Below are positions 62,427 through 64,000 of a stretch of 64,000 bases of DNA, one piece after another (position 1 is the stretch's first letter; each line of letters opens with the position of its first letter). A model generated the notes under the pieces. It worked only from the letters and a program-made list of their open reading frames with translations, did not search any database and was not told the DNA's origin. Both the position numbers and the translations under genes were made by a program. The stretch is from Humibacillus xanthopallidus (lineage in GTDB: Bacteria; Actinomycetota; Actinomycetes; Actinomycetales; Dermatophilaceae): assembly GCF_006717145.1 (NCBI RefSeq), contig NZ_VFQF01000001.1, positions 1,116,001-1,180,000 of the forward strand. The letters run 5' to 3'.

Positions 62427-63488
62427 ATGGCTCTCCTCGAGGTCCGTGACCTCCGCGTCGCCTTCAACACCCCCGACGGGGTGCTGGAGGCGGTGCGGGG
62501 GCTCTCCTTCGACGTCGACCGCGGCTCGACCCTCGCGATCGTGGGCGAGTCCGGTTCGGGCAAGAGCGTCGCGACGCAGACCATCACCGGCCTGACGAGC
62601 GGCGCCCGGGTCAGCGGGTCGGCCCGCTTCGACGGCACGGAGCTCATCGGAGCCTCCTCCGAGGTGCTCCGCACGATCCGCGGAGCTCGCATCGGGATGA
62701 TCTTCCAGGACCCGCTCTCGAGCCTGCACCCGTACTACACGGTGGGCTGGCAGATCGTCGAGATGATCCGCGCCCACGACCGCAGCGTGTCGACGTCAGC
62801 GGCCCGGCGCCGCGCGGCAGACCTGCTGGGAGTCGTGGGCATCCCCCATGCCCGGACCCGCATCGACGACTACCCCCACCAGTTCTCGGGCGGGATGCGC
62901 CAACGGGTCATGATCGCGATGGCGATGGCACTCGACCCCGTGCTGCTCATCGCCGACGAGCCGACGACGGCGCTCGACGTCACGGTGCAGGCGCAGGTGC
63001 TGGCCGTGATGCGGCGCCTGCAGGAGGACTTCGGCACCGCGATCATCCTCATCACCCACGACCTCGGAGTCGTCGCCGAGATGTCCGACGAGGTGGTCGT
63101 CATGTATGCCGGGTCGGCCATGGAGCGGGCGCCGCGGCGCACGCTCTTCTACGCCAACCACCACCCCTACAGCGAGGGCCTGCTCGGCTCGCTCCCCGCG
63201 AAGGGCGGCACCCGCGACCGCCTGACGCCCATCCTCGGGGTGCCGCCGTCGCTCATCGGCCTGCCCGCCGGGTGCCCTTTCGCTCCTCGCTGCCCGTATG
63301 CGTTCGACCGGTGCTGGCGGGAGACACCGCCCTTGCGCATGGTCTTCGACGACCCCGACCACGCCTCGGCCTGCTGGCTGACACCCGTCCTGAGCGAACG
63401 TGAGGCGCTGCGGGCGGCCCGCGTCGATCGCGAGCCCGACCAGCCGCAGGAGAGCGCCTCCGCGACGCGCGTCGAGGTGCGGCCATGA
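62427..63488 (+). CDS. Oligopeptide ABC transporter ATPase (OppD/DppD-like)
   Basis: 353 aa. Walker A GESGSGKS (residues 40-47), Q-loop [12 protein letters not shown], signature SGGMRQR and Walker [14 protein letters not shown]. The C-terminal Cys-rich oligopeptide/dipeptide extension ([16 protein letters not shown]) is characteristic of OppD/DppD. It follows the binding-protein gene by 22 bp; no permease genes lie between. Confidence 0.92.
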   Translation: MALLEVRDLRVAFNTPDGVLEAVRGLSFDVDRGSTLAIVGESGSGKSVATQTITGLTSGARVSGSARFDGTELIGASSEVLRTIRGARIGMIFQDPLSSLHPYYTVGWQIVEMIRAHDRSVSTSAARRRAADLLGVVGIPHARTRIDDYPHQFSGGMRQRVMIAMAMALDPVLLIADEPTTALDVTVQAQVLAVMRRLQEDFGTAIILITHDLGVVAEMSDEVVVMYAGSAMERAPRRTLFYANHHPYSEGLLGSLPAKGGTRDRLTPILGVPPSLIGLPAGCPFAPRCPYAFDRCWRETPPLRMVFDDPDHASACWLTPVLSEREALRAARVDREPDQPQESASATRVEVRP

Positions 63489-64000
63489 CCGAGTCCATGA
63501 CCCAGCCGAAGAACGAGCCCCTGCTCCGCGTCGAGGGGCTGACGAAGTCCTTCCCCGTCAGCTCCGGCAGCTGGCGCCGCAACACCGCCCAGGTGCACGC
63601 GGTCGACGACGTCACCCTCGAGATCCAGACCGGCGAGACCCTGGGCCTGGTCGGTGAGACCGGCTGCGGCAAGTCGACGCTCGCGCGCTGCATGGCGCGG
63701 CTCTACGACGTCACCAGCGGCACCGTCTGGTTCGACGGCCGCGACATCACCCACCTCGACCGGCGCGAGATGCGCGTCGTGCGCCGCGACGTCCAGATGA
63801 TCTTCCAGGACCCCTACGGCTCGCTCAACCCGCGCCGCCGGGTCGGCGCGATCATCGGGGACCCCTTCGTCATCCACGGCACCGCCACCGGGCGTGAGCT
63901 GAAGACCAAGGTGCAGGACCTCATGGCCACTGTCGGGCTCAACCCGGAGCACTACAACCGCTTCCCCGCGGAGTTCTCGGGCGGCCAGCGCCAGCGCATC
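63485..64000 (+). CDS. Oligopeptide ABC transporter ATPase (OppF/DppF-like), 5' part
   Basis: 172 codons visible; continues past the window. Overlaps the previous gene (ATGA). Walker [10 protein letters not shown] and Q-loop [13 protein letters not shown] are present, and the SGGQRQR signature is at the window edge. It pairs with the OppD-like ATPase. Permease genes, if in the operon, must lie further right. Confidence 0.9.
   Translation, partial: MTESMTQPKNEPLLRVEGLTKSFPVSSGSWRRNTAQVHAVDDVTLEIQTGETLGLVGETGCGKSTLARCMARLYDVTSGTVWFDGRDITHLDRREMRVVRRDVQMIFQDPYGSLNPRRRVGAIIGDPFVIHGTATGRELKTKVQDLMATVGLNPEHYNRFPAEFSGGQRQRI

Noticed and set aside
60575-62692. 705-codon minus-strand frame antisense to the peptide-binding gene
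   Set aside because: Shadow frame; the plus strand shows lipobox and family-5 binding-protein motifs.

Overview
The window is high-GC actinobacterial chromosome, most likely from the Micrococcales and plausibly near the Intrasporangiaceae. That placement is inferred from gene content, codon use and gene order; no rRNA gene is present to confirm it. Two blocks match mycobacterial gene order: garA-ftsR-DUF151 nuclease-merR-gcvP (Rv1827-Rv1832 type) at the left, and 5'-3' exonuclease-helY-tatC-tatA-pafC-pafB-pafA (Rv2090-Rv2097 type) at the right.

Layout. 1-5534: FHA and MerR regulators, DUF151 nuclease, and a glycine riboswitch ahead of glycine decarboxylase gcvP. 5618-18487: glutamate-cysteine ligase family protein, histidine phosphatase, PhzF, DUF1697, rRNA methyltransferase, Nudix, a flavin-dependent monooxygenase/FMN reductase pair, amino-acid permease, GNAT, YrdC/YciO, amylosucrase-like GH13, and a Fic protein with a perfect palindrome over its start. 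18622-29201: secreted CotH kinase with ChW repeats, DUF2332, RlmC, MarR, membrane protein, MFS, RbpA, FxsA, and the lipoprotein pair lnt-ppm. 29231-34709: a lysine-fermentation cluster (kal, kamE, kamD, kdd divergent from kamA). 34713-36644: YbaK, aminoglycoside-phosphotransferase-like protein, Lrp/AsnC.

36775-45723 is an integrated element of about 8.9 kb, bounded by a 16-bp direct repeat and inserted in the start of the 5'-3' exonuclease gene. It carries a large serine integrase, a P22-coat-like capsid protein, a probable terminase small subunit, several tiny zinc-ribbon or basic proteins, a 960-bp non-coding stretch packed with hairpins, and an AT-richer DUF5343 + HEPN gene pair. It lacks portal, large terminase, protease and tail genes. 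I read it as a phage satellite that encodes its own capsid protein and carries a candidate defence cargo. Its right end gives the interrupted exonuclease gene a new promoter, start codon and N-terminus. The native promoter and first codons remain stranded at the left end, facing the integrase.

45675-64000: exonuclease, DinB-like protein, HelY helicase, lipid kinase, TatC/TatA, PafC/PafB, two FKBP proteins, PafA, an MtrAB-LpqB-like two-component operon, and the start of an oligopeptide ABC transporter operon.

The host part is also marked by a recurrent heptamer, GTATGCC/GGCATAC, with 39 copies counted by eye. It occurs inside genes and builds several gene-end hairpins, and it is nearly absent from the element.
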